Notes under the pieces: generated by a model
What the model saw: the letters and a program-made list of their open reading frames with translations, nothing else
Databases searched by the model: none
Told to the model about the DNA's origin: nothing
Translations under genes and position numbers: made by a program
In this document: positions 1 through 7,873 of the stretch, piece after piece
Position numbering within the stretch: position 1 is the stretch's first letter
How the letters are laid out: every line of letters starts with the position of its first letter
Source: Sphingobacterium sp. UT-1RO-CII-1
GTDB lineage: Bacteria > Bacteroidota > Bacteroidia > Sphingobacteriales > Sphingobacteriaceae
DNA length: 64,000 nucleotides
Assembly: GCF_026711005.1 (NCBI RefSeq)
Contig: NZ_JAPPVJ010000006.1
Span: 62,001 to 126,000, forward strand
Direction of reading: 5' to 3'

Positions 1-1196
1 CCATTACGTGCTATCTCTATCTGCTCATCAGTATATGTAGGGTTTGTCCCAGCATTCACATTCGCTTCATTTTGAAGCATCATATAATCGGCCGAGTTTA
101 AAAACTTAGGCAAAGCTGTTGGTGTCTGATAACCAAAATAACTATTCAAGCTCACATTCGTTTGCCCCGATTTACCCTTTTTAGTAGTTACAATAATAAC
201 ACCATTGGCACCACGCACACCATAAATCGATGAAGAGGCAGCATCTTTCAATACTGATATGCTTTCAATATCATCAGGATTTAAAATATTCATATTCCCT
301 CCTGGCACACCATCAATGACAATCAAAGGGTTAGCATCTCCCCAGGTTCCTACACCTCGTATACGAATTTGTGGAGCACGATTTCCCGGCGCAGTGTTTC
401 CAGTACTTCGCACAGTAAGGCCCGGCATCTGTCCCTGTAACCCCTGCCCAATATTCGCTAAAGGCCTATCTTCAAAAGCTTCACCTGAAACGGTCGCCAC
501 CGCTCCTGTCAAGTTTGCCTTACGCTGCGTGCCATACCCCACTACTACAACTTCATCAATATCTCCATTCCCCAATTGTAATATTACATTCAAAACACGC
601 TGTCCCTGCAAATTAACCTCTTTCTCTATATAAGAAATATGCTTAAAAAGCAAAACCGCATCCTGCTGATTTACTTCTATACTATACGTCCCATCAGATG
701 CTGTTACTGCTATAGCCCCCGATGCCTGATCTTTAACCAATACAGACACCCCCTCGACAGGCTGCCCTGACTGATCTGATACTCGACCTTTAACAACAAT
801 CTGTTGTGTTATTTCTCGTTGTAAATCTTTCACCGGGCGATCACTTCGACGGATCAAAATATTATCTTCAACTATTGTATATTCTAAGCCGTTAGCATTG
901 ATCAGCTCATCCAACCCATCTTTTAAACTCACCGATTTTAAGTCTACTTTATCCACATAGACATTTCTTAACTCTGTATTATTATACACAAAACGATATA
1001 GTATCTGTCGCTCTACCTTATGCAATAGGTTTGTGAGTTTTGACTTTGACTCCCTTAACGAAAACCGTTGGGCATACGTACTTGCACTTACGGTTGTAAG
1101 TGACAATAAAAGCATTACTGCTACAAATTTCATGATTCTGAAAAATCGAAAAAGTTTATTTAGACTGTCGCCATAAACTTTCAAATTAAAATACAT
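1..1196 (-). CDS. SusC/RagA-type TonB-dependent outer membrane transporter, 5' part only
   Basis: Partial gene: about 398 codons are present and the beta-barrel lies beyond the left edge. Outer membrane TonB-dependent importer of the SusC family. The start at 1196 (begins MYFNLKVYGDSLNK) gives a long N-terminus before the hydrophobic signal stretch; a second ATG at 1133 (MKFVAVMLLL) would begin right at the signal peptide. After the signal come an STN domain (about residues 45-110), a carboxypeptidase-D-like domain (VVKGRVSDQSGQPVEGVSV) and the plug with the usual VVVVGYGTQRKANLTGAV and IRGVGTWGDANPLIVIDG signatures. The STN domain is the hallmark of receptors that signal to a FecR anti-sigma factor, and the fecR and sigma genes lie directly upstream. 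Substrate is unknown. Confidence 0.95.
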   Translation of the reverse strand, partial: MYFNLKVYGDSLNKLFRFFRIMKFVAVMLLLSLTTVSASTYAQRFSLRESKSKLTNLLHKVERQILYRFVYNNTELRNVYVDKVDLKSVSLKDGLDELINANGLEYTIVEDNILIRRSDRPVKDLQREITQQIVVKGRVSDQSGQPVEGVSVLVKDQASGAIAVTASDGTYSIEVNQQDAVLLFKHISYIEKEVNLQGQRVLNVILQLGNGDIDEVVVVGYGTQRKANLTGAVATVSGEAFEDRPLANIGQGLQGQMPGLTVRSTGNTAPGNRAPQIRIRGVGTWGDANPLIVIDGVPGGNMNILNPDDIESISVLKDAASSSIYGVRGANGVIIVTTKKGKSGQTNVSLNSYFGYQTPTALPKFLNSADYMMLQNEANVNAGTNPTYTDEQIEIARN

Positions 1197-1265
1197 ACTT
1201 TTAACTTACTTTAGTTCATTTAATAACTGATTTGTACATTTTTTGAACGAAAGAAACCATGTGTC

Positions 1266-1287
1266 AGGGAGTGTTCCCGCACTCCTT
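1266..1287 (-). other. Hairpin between fecR and susC
   Basis: Inverted repeat AGGGAGTG-TTCCCG-CACTCCTT lies between the fecR stop and the susC start. A similar hairpin sits at the same place in the second sigma-FecR-SusC locus at 13123-13150. It has no T-run on the minus strand, so an attenuator or RNA-processing/stability element is more likely than a classic terminator. Confidence 0.5.
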
Positions 1288-1345
1288 GATTTTTTCAATC
1301 TCTTATCGTGGTTATAACCATAATTTACTTCATAGGCCTATTATT

Positions 1346-2518
1346 TTATAAAATGATTAACTTATTATCTATATATCTACATTTGAGTCCTAGGTAATCT
1401 AACATTTCTATCATTTTAGACAGCTTTACCTGTCTAGAAATCGTTCCATTAAATTCATGATCTGTCCGAATACTTTGAACTTTCACCTCAATATCATACC
1501 ATCGAGCAAGCTGGCTAGCTATACTATGCACATTGGCTCTGTCAAAATGAAAATAACCATCCTTCCACAATGTTAACTCCTCTATACTATCTCTTTTTTG
1601 TTTTGTTAGCTGTCCATTTAATTTAACTGTTGCCAGCTCATTTGGTTTAAGTTCTACACGACCAGACTTTGACTCCAAACTTATCGCCCCTTCCAAAAGC
1701 GCTGTTGTGCTCAGCCCTCTATCGTAAGTATTAACATTAAATTTTGTCCCTAATACATCAATCTTCCCAAAATCTCCATTCACCAAAAATCGCTGTCCTG
1801 ATCTTTTAGCTACCTCAAAATATACTTCTCCAGTCATATCAACAATACGATCTTTATGAGACATGTCTGACGAAAAAGTCAGAGAAGATGCTGTATTTAG
1901 CCACACCTTACTACCGTCTGGTAATAAAAAATTAATCTGCCCTCCTCTAGGTGTTTTTACCGTATGTCGCTCCACTACGGAAGACTTTTCTATAACCTTA
2001 TATTGAATCTCTCCTGACTCTAGACGTACAATATTAAATGTATTCCCGGTTTTTATCACCCCTACACGATCATCGTCTAGTGCTATTTCTTCTCCAGACT
2101 CCGTAAGAAGAATCGCTTTATCTCTACCCGGATTAACATCCATTTTGTCTGCCATCAGATCAATACTCTCCACCTTATCATTTACACTATCAAACACCTT
2201 ATACCGCAAAAGTATAAAGCTACAAACCAGCAGCACCATAGCTGCCGCAACAAACGGTAACAATCTATTACGCTGATGGTATTGATTTTTCTTCAAGATA
2301 TTCTTTAGTGCGTCTTTTTTTTCCTTATTAGAAAACACTGGCTCAGTACTTTCCGCCTGAAGGATAGCCTCGCGCCAAATCGTGTCGAATACCTCTTCTT
2401 GTTCCTCTTCCGATAAGGTCGATAAAAAACGGTCTAAAACTATCAACTCCTTAGAAGACAATTGTCCGTTAATTTGTTTTTTTAATAAATTTAAAAAGTA
2501 GGATCTATCTTGTTGCAT
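1346..2518 (-). CDS. FecR family anti-sigma factor
   Basis: Single-pass inner membrane anti-sigma/signal-transducing protein, 390 aa, usual length for Bacteroidota FecR. Residues 1-85 form the cytoplasmic sigma-binding part; residues 86-105 (LLPFVAAAMVLLVCSFILL) are the membrane segment. The periplasmic FecR domain follows (about 185-285; HTVKTPRGGQINFLLPDG), then a C-terminal DUF4974 domain (about 315-388) ending LKCRYIDNKLIIL. It is encoded between the ECF sigma gene and the susC gene on the same strand, so it very likely receives a signal from that receptor's STN domain and releases the sigma factor at 2582-3172. Confidence 0.95.
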   Translation of the reverse strand: MQQDRSYFLNLLKKQINGQLSSKELIVLDRFLSTLSEEEQEEVFDTIWREAILQAESTEPVFSNKEKKDALKNILKKNQYHQRNRLLPFVAAAMVLLVCSFILLRYKVFDSVNDKVESIDLMADKMDVNPGRDKAILLTESGEEIALDDDRVGVIKTGNTFNIVRLESGEIQYKVIEKSSVVERHTVKTPRGGQINFLLPDGSKVWLNTASSLTFSSDMSHKDRIVDMTGEVYFEVAKRSGQRFLVNGDFGKIDVLGTKFNVNTYDRGLSTTALLEGAISLESKSGRVELKPNELATVKLNGQLTKQKRDSIEELTLWKDGYFHFDRANVHSIASQLARWYDIEVKVQSIRTDHEFNGTISRQVKLSKMIEMLDYLGLKCRYIDNKLIIL

Positions 2519-2581
2519 ATGCCTCTGTAAAACCTTATGCTCTACATATACTAAGACAATTACAAAATGAAAAGGGGGGTA

Positions 2582-3172
2582 TTAAAAAATAAAAAAACTC
2601 AATATTACACTAATAATCGAATCTTTACGCTCTACTAAATAGGCTTTTATCGAAGCGCTGGCTAGCTGTAAGTACTTTTTTACAGTTTCCCTAGAGATTT
2701 CCATCTCTGCAGCAATTTCTAAATATTTCTTACGTCCAAACCTACTTAGGATAAAAGCACGTTGTTGTTGTGGAGGCAATTGAGCAATTGCTTCATTCAC
2801 CAACTCATCATATAGGCTCTCGTCCTCGGCAACAGCCGAATCATCATACAAAACCTCATTATCCAATATAAAATTACTTTCCAACGCCTTTCTACGGATA
2901 TTGGATTTCACCTTATTTAGTGCGGCATTTCTAGCCATAACGGTTAGGTAAGCCTCTATGTTTATAATGTTATGTATTTCAAAACGTCGGTTCCAAATTG
3001 AAAAAAAAACATCCTGCAACACCTCTTCTGTTTCTTCCTTATTTTTTAATAGATAAAAAACAGGCGCAGCCAAACGATCAAAATGCAGATTATATAGCCT
3101 AGCGAATGCCTGCTCACATCCTTCTGATATGGCACTGCAAATTTCTTTATGACCATTTATATCTTCCTGCAT
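2582..3172 (-). CDS. ECF RNA polymerase sigma factor, FecI-like
   Basis: Extracytoplasmic-function sigma factor, 196 aa. The sigma-70 region 2 (FDRLAAPVFYLLKNKEETEEVLQDVF in outline, about residues 28-55) and region 4 HTH (LPPQQQRAFILSRFGRKKY ... SRETVKKYLQLA, about 130-175) are both present. It has a hydrophobic C-terminal tail (SVILSFFIF) often seen in this family in Bacteroidota. It is followed 63 bp downstream by fecR and then susC, the normal order of a sigma/anti-sigma controlled uptake locus. A -7-like TATTTTTG sits at 3198-3205 on the minus strand but without a well-spaced -33 box. Confidence 0.95.
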   Translation of the reverse strand: MQEDINGHKEICSAISEGCEQAFARLYNLHFDRLAAPVFYLLKNKEETEEVLQDVFFSIWNRRFEIHNIINIEAYLTVMARNAALNKVKSNIRRKALESNFILDNEVLYDDSAVAEDESLYDELVNEAIAQLPPQQQRAFILSRFGRKKYLEIAAEMEISRETVKKYLQLASASIKAYLVERKDSIISVILSFFIF

Positions 3173-3255
3173 TTATATTTAAACCCTTATAACAGAGCAA
3201 AAATAGCACTATATTTTATTTAAGAGCAGAATATCAAAGTTAAGTTTATGTTAAC

Positions 3256-3288
3256 AAAAAAAACGGAGCAGTAAAAAACACTACTCCG
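3256..3288 (-). terminator. Rho-independent terminator
   Basis: On the minus strand CGGAGTAGT-GTTTTTT-ACTGCTCCG is followed by eight T residues. It lies about 45 bp downstream of the small secreted protein gene at 3333-3677 and before the sigma gene, separating the two transcripts. Confidence 0.8.
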
Positions 3289-3332
3289 CTTCATCTACAT
3301 TAATATGAAGTTAAAACATAATCGCATTCACC

Positions 3333-3677
3333 CTACATTTTTTCCGCTTCTTTTTCCTCTACATATTTCGCAAATAAAGGCTTTTGTTCTTCTGTCAACA
3401 GGTCATTGATCTTACCATTCGCTGTTGCCTTAATTACTTCTATTTGCTCTTTCGCCTCTTCTGGAGTCATTGTCGTGTTTGACTTAACAGCCACTTTACC
3501 TTTCACTTTCTCCAAAACAATATCATGAATGGCAGTTTGCTGCTCTGCAGTTAGCGTCAACTTCTCTGTCAATTCTACAACCACTTCTTTTGCTTTTGTT
3601 TCTGGGTTTACATCTTGTGCAAATAACATAGTCATTGCAAATAAAAAGCTTACTCCTGTTAAAATTAATTTTTTCAT
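3333..3677 (-). CDS. Small secreted protein with LTxxQ-type motif, function unknown
   Basis: 114 aa. A signal peptide (MKKLILTGVSFLFAMTMLFA) is followed by a highly charged, helical mature protein. The stretch KLTLTAEQQTAIHDIVLEK and a second LLTEEQKPLFAKYVEE resemble the paired LTxEQ helices of Spy/CpxP-like periplasmic proteins and of small Bacteroidota secreted proteins. A periplasmic location is likely; a chaperone-like role is only an inference from the motif. It is a single-gene unit with its own terminator. Confidence 0.75.
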   Translation of the reverse strand: MKKLILTGVSFLFAMTMLFAQDVNPETKAKEVVVELTEKLTLTAEQQTAIHDIVLEKVKGKVAVKSNTTMTPEEAKEQIEVIKATANGKINDLLTEEQKPLFAKYVEEKEAEKM

Positions 3678-3879
3678 AACGTCAAATTTTAAAGTGTTTG
3701 AAATATATTATTAAACTGTTTCTGGTATAATAACTCCCAAACAAGACACTTTGTTGTGCGATTGTATCTTTTGTGTTACAATTTAACATTGTTTAACACG
3801 AGATGTGCCCATAAGCACTCATAACAAACTTTAACAACAAAAATCCTTAAGCACTTTTAAAACCAACATCTAGAGTCAA

Positions 3880-4302
3880 TCACTTTCTATTCACAAAATA
3901 ATCTACCGAGTAAGTATAGTCGTCCAGTTTCGCATCTTCAATTTTCGAGTTAGCAAACACCAACAATTCACTATTTGGCTCTAAAGCTCTCCACGCCAAG
4001 CCATGCCCTATGGGCACATGTAAAACTCTCTGCTCGGAAGCCCTCATTATCTCCTGCTCTACAGGTAAGTCTCTTGAAGCTTTCTCCCAGTCATCTATTT
4101 TCACAATATCCACCACAAATGCTCCCGACAAAACATAAAACCAACGTTCTTCAATACGATGCGCTCTCCATCCTCTCACCAGCTCTGTATCCGCATTCGT
4201 AATGATGTAGAATCGCTTCACGTTCGTCATATCGAAATCATTCACAAAACGTATCTCTCCTCTATGGTCGGCTGCCGCTCCTCCTTTTATAAAACTTATC
4301 AT
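3880..4302 (-). CDS. Cupin-fold sugar 3,4-ketoisomerase-like protein (FdtA/WxcM family)
   Basis: 140 aa, the length of FdtA/QdtA-type dTDP-4-keto-6-deoxy-glucose ketoisomerases, which act in making 3-amino-3,6-dideoxyhexoses for surface glycans. GWRAHRIEERWFYVLSGAFVV matches the conserved histidine-containing strand of the WxcM-like cupin, and VPIGHGLAWRALEPNSELLVF matches the second half of the barrel. The usual HxH pair near the active site appears as AHR only, so catalysis is not certain. No other sugar-nucleotide gene is nearby; the polysaccharide locus is almost 50 kb away. It has its own promoter-like sequence upstream. Confidence 0.75.
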   Translation of the reverse strand: MISFIKGGAAADHRGEIRFVNDFDMTNVKRFYIITNADTELVRGWRAHRIEERWFYVLSGAFVVDIVKIDDWEKASRDLPVEQEIMRASEQRVLHVPIGHGLAWRALEPNSELLVFANSKIEDAKLDDYTYSVDYFVNRK

Positions 4303-4330
4303 ACTATAAAATTCTTTAAGTTAAATACAA

Positions 4331-4363
4331 TAAAGGTAAGCTATACAATCGGTCTCCAATCAA
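4331..4363 (-). promoter_or_regulatory. Putative Bacteroidota-type promoter for the ketoisomerase-like gene
   Basis: On the minus strand TACCTTTA (7 of 8 matches to TAnnTTTG) at 4331-4338 has TTG elements 18-22 bp upstream (4357-4363). Confidence 0.35.
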
Positions 4364-4394
4364 TTATTTATAATATTTTCACAATTGTTACTTA

Positions 4395-4431
4395 AAGTAA
4401 AAGCCTCCAAATCTTACAAATGAGATGGAGA
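4395..4431 (-). terminator. Weak terminator-like hairpin
   Basis: Minus-strand CTCCA-TCT ... AGA-TT-TGGAG hairpin (4405-4430) followed by a T-rich run, about 70 bp after the lipoprotein gene at 4502-5032. The stem contains a bulge. Confidence 0.3.
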
Positions 4432-4501
4432 CCTCTACCCACAACTAAACTGACTAATTAATACAAAATCAATCATATTTTAACAAAGAACACCTTTATT
4501 A

Positions 4502-5032
4502 CTAAGATTGAGGCTCTATAGGTACACCGAAATCCGGCTGTTGACCTGTTGATTCTTCTTCTGGATCAGCTATAGGCAATTCTCTCAATAACATTATTAC
4601 TTGACGAATATTTTCAGCTTGGTCACCATAGGGCTTTAAGATGTCTACCGATGCAATTACCTTTAAACTCTTTGAAGATAATCCCACAAATGAATGATCC
4701 ACCACAATATTTCGCCCCTCACTAGAACTTAACAATATTTTTTCACCTTCTTTTTTATAATTATATGCAATTTGTGTTTGAACAGATTTATGATCAAAAT
4801 TTCGAATCAATAGTTGCCCATCTCTGGTAAAAGAGAGCTTAATATGTTTTTTTAGTAAATCAGCACGTGCATATCCCCTATAAGATGTATTAACTAAAGC
4901 ATGTTCTCTATAAATCTCCTGATAATCTGTTCGCACATACCATTCACCTTCAATGTCAACATTTCCTTGTTCTAGCTGCTGACAAGAAGACAGTAATAGC
5001 ATTAATGTAATTAAATAATATAATTTTTTCAT
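4502..5032 (-). CDS. Small lipoprotein of unknown function
   Basis: 176 aa. A lipoprotein signal MKKLYYLITLMLLLSSC gives Cys17 as the acylated residue. The mature part starts with VDIEGEWYVRTDYQ and looks like a short beta-rich, lipocalin-like or DUF-type domain; no catalytic motif is visible. The C-terminus (EESTGQQPDFGVPIEPQS) looks disordered. It follows the DUF4302 gene on the same strand, but a strong terminator (5090-5134) lies between, so it is either a separate unit or read by leakage. A GGAGG-like sequence precedes the start. Confidence 0.7.
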   Translation of the reverse strand: MKKLYYLITLMLLLSSCQQLEQGNVDIEGEWYVRTDYQEIYREHALVNTSYRGYARADLLKKHIKLSFTRDGQLLIRNFDHKSVQTQIAYNYKKEGEKILLSSSEGRNIVVDHSFVGLSSKSLKVIASVDILKPYGDQAENIRQVIMLLRELPIADPEEESTGQQPDFGVPIEPQS

Positions 5033-5089
5033 TTATTAAACATTTCTTCTTTTCCTCCAAATTAGCTACACACCTTTTACAAGACTTCC

Positions 5090-5134
5090 AAAAAACTACT
5101 ACACAAGTCCCTAAAATAAGGGCTTGTGTAGTAG
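5090..5134 (-). terminator. Strong Rho-independent terminator of the metallohydrolase operon
   Basis: On the minus strand CTACTACACAAG and CTTGTGTAGTAG form a perfect 12-bp stem, extended by CCCTT/AGGGA, followed by TTTTTT. It lies just after the DUF4302 gene and marks the end of the SusC-SusD-metallohydrolase-DUF4302 transcript. Confidence 0.9.
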
Positions 5135-5157
5135 AGGTCAACAGATGAAACCTTAGA

Positions 5158-6495
5158 TTATCTAGTACGGAACGTCATCTCTACCTCAGGCTTATCTACT
5201 CCGATTATTTTTGCATAAACAGTACCATCTGAAATATGATAATCGAATTTTATCCTACTTGTTCTTAAGAAAACATCCATCTGATCCATAATTGCAGAAA
5301 CATATCCACCATTGGGACCTTCTCTATATGTAAGTTTATAAATACCGGTATCTTCGTCCAGTTCATAATTATATATTATAGCCGTTATCCACCCACTTGT
5401 ACCATTATTCTGACTAGAAAACCCGCTAAACGTCACCCGCTTATTCAATACATCGAAAGCCAAATCCATATATCCACTATTAAAGGCATAACCGGTACCT
5501 TTAGCTAATCCATTATGGTATCTCTCTAATATCTTCAGACCTTCAGATGATGTTCCTGAAAAATATGTTAAGTAAGGACTTCTAAATCCAACATACTTTG
5601 AACCAATAAGCTTATACAGCGGTAAAATAGGTTGTAATGAGTTTTTAACCTCATATTTATCACCTTTATCACTAATAAAATACATTTTGTTTCCTTCCCA
5701 ATTCATCGCTACATAATTATGGCCACGGTATATAATCCCTCCAGCGATAACATTAAGTCCGTCCAAAGAAAAAGCATATTTTCCTGTACTTGCAGAAGTT
5801 GTTCCATCAGGGTGTAAAGAAGCTAACTCTATTATTTTTGTATTCGTATTAATAGTAATACCCATCATATAAGATTCTCCGTCCGAGTTCACATCAATAT
5901 AAGGATTAGTGTTATCTTCAAAAAAAGCCTTAGTTTGGTTAATCACCTCCTGATAGCTTCCAGTTCGGTACTTATCTCTTTCTTCTTTAGTAGCCTTTAT
6001 CAAAACAAGAGGATTTCTATACCTTTTACCAATAAACGCTAATGTGTCTCCATTTGCGTAATCAAATCCATACTCTAAATCACTACGTAGCCCCTCTCTC
6101 TGTGTCCCGTCATATACTGTCGCAACAGGATCATTTAGCATTGAAATATAGTTATACGTATCAAAAATTAATGTAACACCGTTATCTTGCTTAATTCGAT
6201 AATTAGACTCAACATACTCTATCGCCGATTTATCAGTTAAGTCGGCGACCATACCAACTACTTGCTGATCGTCAAAATCAAAGTAAAAACCGTAGCCTCC
6301 TTTAAGACCTGTACCTACTGTGGCTTTCCAGCCATATTCAGCCGATACCATTGTTTTATTAATCAACTCTATTTGATCATTCACTCTCTCATTTGGCGTT
6401 TTATCAAAAACAAGTTCAACTTCATTTTTTTTGCAGGATACCCCCACAAAAATGAATAGACTTAAATACCATATTATCTTTATATTTTTTATCAT
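5158..6495 (-). CDS. DUF4302 family lipoprotein
   Basis: 445 aa. Lipoprotein signal with Cys21 (LFIFVGVSC-KK). The mature protein matches the DUF4302 family, which is found beside SusC/SusD pairs: early NERVNDQIELINKTMVSAEYGW, then GYGFYFDFDDQQVVG. Probably a surface-exposed glycan- or substrate-associated protein; the biochemical function of the family is not known to me. Its start overlaps the stop of the upstream metallohydrolase gene by 4 nt (ATGA), so the two are translationally coupled. Confidence 0.85.
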   Translation of the reverse strand: MIKNIKIIWYLSLFIFVGVSCKKNEVELVFDKTPNERVNDQIELINKTMVSAEYGWKATVGTGLKGGYGFYFDFDDQQVVGMVADLTDKSAIEYVESNYRIKQDNGVTLIFDTYNYISMLNDPVATVYDGTQREGLRSDLEYGFDYANGDTLAFIGKRYRNPLVLIKATKEERDKYRTGSYQEVINQTKAFFEDNTNPYIDVNSDGESYMMGITINTNTKIIELASLHPDGTTSASTGKYAFSLDGLNVIAGGIIYRGHNYVAMNWEGNKMYFISDKGDKYEVKNSLQPILPLYKLIGSKYVGFRSPYLTYFSGTSSEGLKILERYHNGLAKGTGYAFNSGYMDLAFDVLNKRVTFSGFSSQNNGTSGWITAIIYNYELDEDTGIYKLTYREGPNGGYVSAIMDQMDVFLRTSRIKFDYHISDGTVYAKIIGVDKPEVEMTFRTR

Positions 6496-7862
6496 AACGT
6501 TTGTCCTATAACTCCATAGAAATAATTCGAACTATTGCTTTCTTCGTAAAATCCGGCTAGATTATTAAAATCAGCACCGTCCACATCGATACGGATCCAA
6601 TCTGCTTCGAAAGTCGTTTCTTCTAAATATGGCAGAATGCTTGATGAAAAACCTGACATAAACATATTAGCATTTGCAAATGTCCCGGTAGTTCCCGCTT
6701 GATCCACCTTACTAAATTTAATCTTCCCAGTTTGCTTATCCAATGTATGTGCAAAAGAGTAGTCTGCAAAATACTGCGTCCCTCCTGCAGCAGCTGTAAA
6801 GGCTAAACGAACCGTAACTTTATCCTCTGCTTCAAAGCGCAATTGCATATAATCTAGATTATATTTAGCTGATGTGCTATAATCCAACACAGCTTGTCTC
6901 ATAATGTCATAAGCATTTTTAAATTTTGATGAAATATTGTACTTAGCATATATGGACGAGTTAAGGTTTATATTCATCGTTTTATAAACAGACTCTAAAT
7001 AAGGTGAAAATCTCAAGCTTTGAGGGTCAAGCTTATTTCTCATGTACTTCTGAATTTCCATTTGCAACTCCCTAAAATCCACTTTTAGATCCATATTGTA
7101 ATACTTTACAACATTTTGCTCCTTTAACTTCAAGTTCTGCTTACCATATGTCGAAGACTCGTTAGCATAGCTATCGTACCAAGCCTGACCATTTACTAAA
7201 AGACTTGAAGCTGTTTCTGCATAATCCTCGGTATAACTTCCACTAGCGTAAGATGATACGAAACCATATTTTTTAGCAGTATCAGCAGGAGTTGAGCTCC
7301 ACGTAGCTTTATAATCTTGTTTAGAGATTATCTGAAAATCTGTTGGAATTGATACTAACTGATTTAAAATATGCACAAATTCATGATGAATAACAGATAA
7401 CGCTCCATGTTCTGAGTAATTGTTAATACCGTATAGATTTACTCTTCTCCCTGCAGATGCCGTACCAGCATATGCTGTACCGTCACTAGCAATAGAAACG
7501 GATCCAAAAAGTATCCATTCTTTTGGCGCCATCTTTTTGATAAACTCCTCACCTGCAACTTTTCTATACGGGAGTAGATATCCATTTAAGACCGACTCCA
7601 TGGTTGGTTTTACAGCTTCTAACTTTGGCGGTGTAACATTACGTTCCACATCATGGTAATATCTGTTATACCGATATACAACTTTTATATTATATTCATC
7701 TAAAAAAGTACTTGTAAGCCATTTATCTAACTCCGTATTCGTTTCTGGAGCATCATCATTATATTTAGAAAAGTCAATATCTTTGATTATTTCCTTTTGA
7801 CATGCACCAAATAGTAAAAACACAGAGAGTAAGGGTAATAATATTTTATTAATTGTTTTCAT
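6492..7862 (-). CDS. Substrate import-associated zinc metallohydrolase lipoprotein
   Basis: 456 aa. Lipobox LLFGAC gives acylated Cys21, so a membrane-anchored, probably surface protein. The zinc motif HExxH is visible as H160-E161-F-V-H164, with acidic residues in TEDYAE (about 212-216) as a candidate third ligand, as in gluzincin-type peptidases. Proteins of this type (the TIGR04549 group) are characteristically encoded with a TonB receptor and a SusD-like lipoprotein, exactly as here. The family link suggests that the locus takes up peptide or glycopeptide material released by the enzyme; actual substrate is not known. Confidence 0.85.
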   Translation of the reverse strand: MKTINKILLPLLSVFLLFGACQKEIIKDIDFSKYNDDAPETNTELDKWLTSTFLDEYNIKVVYRYNRYYHDVERNVTPPKLEAVKPTMESVLNGYLLPYRKVAGEEFIKKMAPKEWILFGSVSIASDGTAYAGTASAGRRVNLYGINNYSEHGALSVIHHEFVHILNQLVSIPTDFQIISKQDYKATWSSTPADTAKKYGFVSSYASGSYTEDYAETASSLLVNGQAWYDSYANESSTYGKQNLKLKEQNVVKYYNMDLKVDFRELQMEIQKYMRNKLDPQSLRFSPYLESVYKTMNINLNSSIYAKYNISSKFKNAYDIMRQAVLDYSTSAKYNLDYMQLRFEAEDKVTVRLAFTAAAGGTQYFADYSFAHTLDKQTGKIKFSKVDQAGTTGTFANANMFMSGFSSSILPYLEETTFEADWIRIDVDGADFNNLAGFYEESNSSNYFYGVIGQTL

Positions 7863-7873
7863 AACTCTAAATT

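Noticed and set aside
259..633. Plus-strand 124-aa frame
   Set aside because: Antisense shadow of the SusC plug region.
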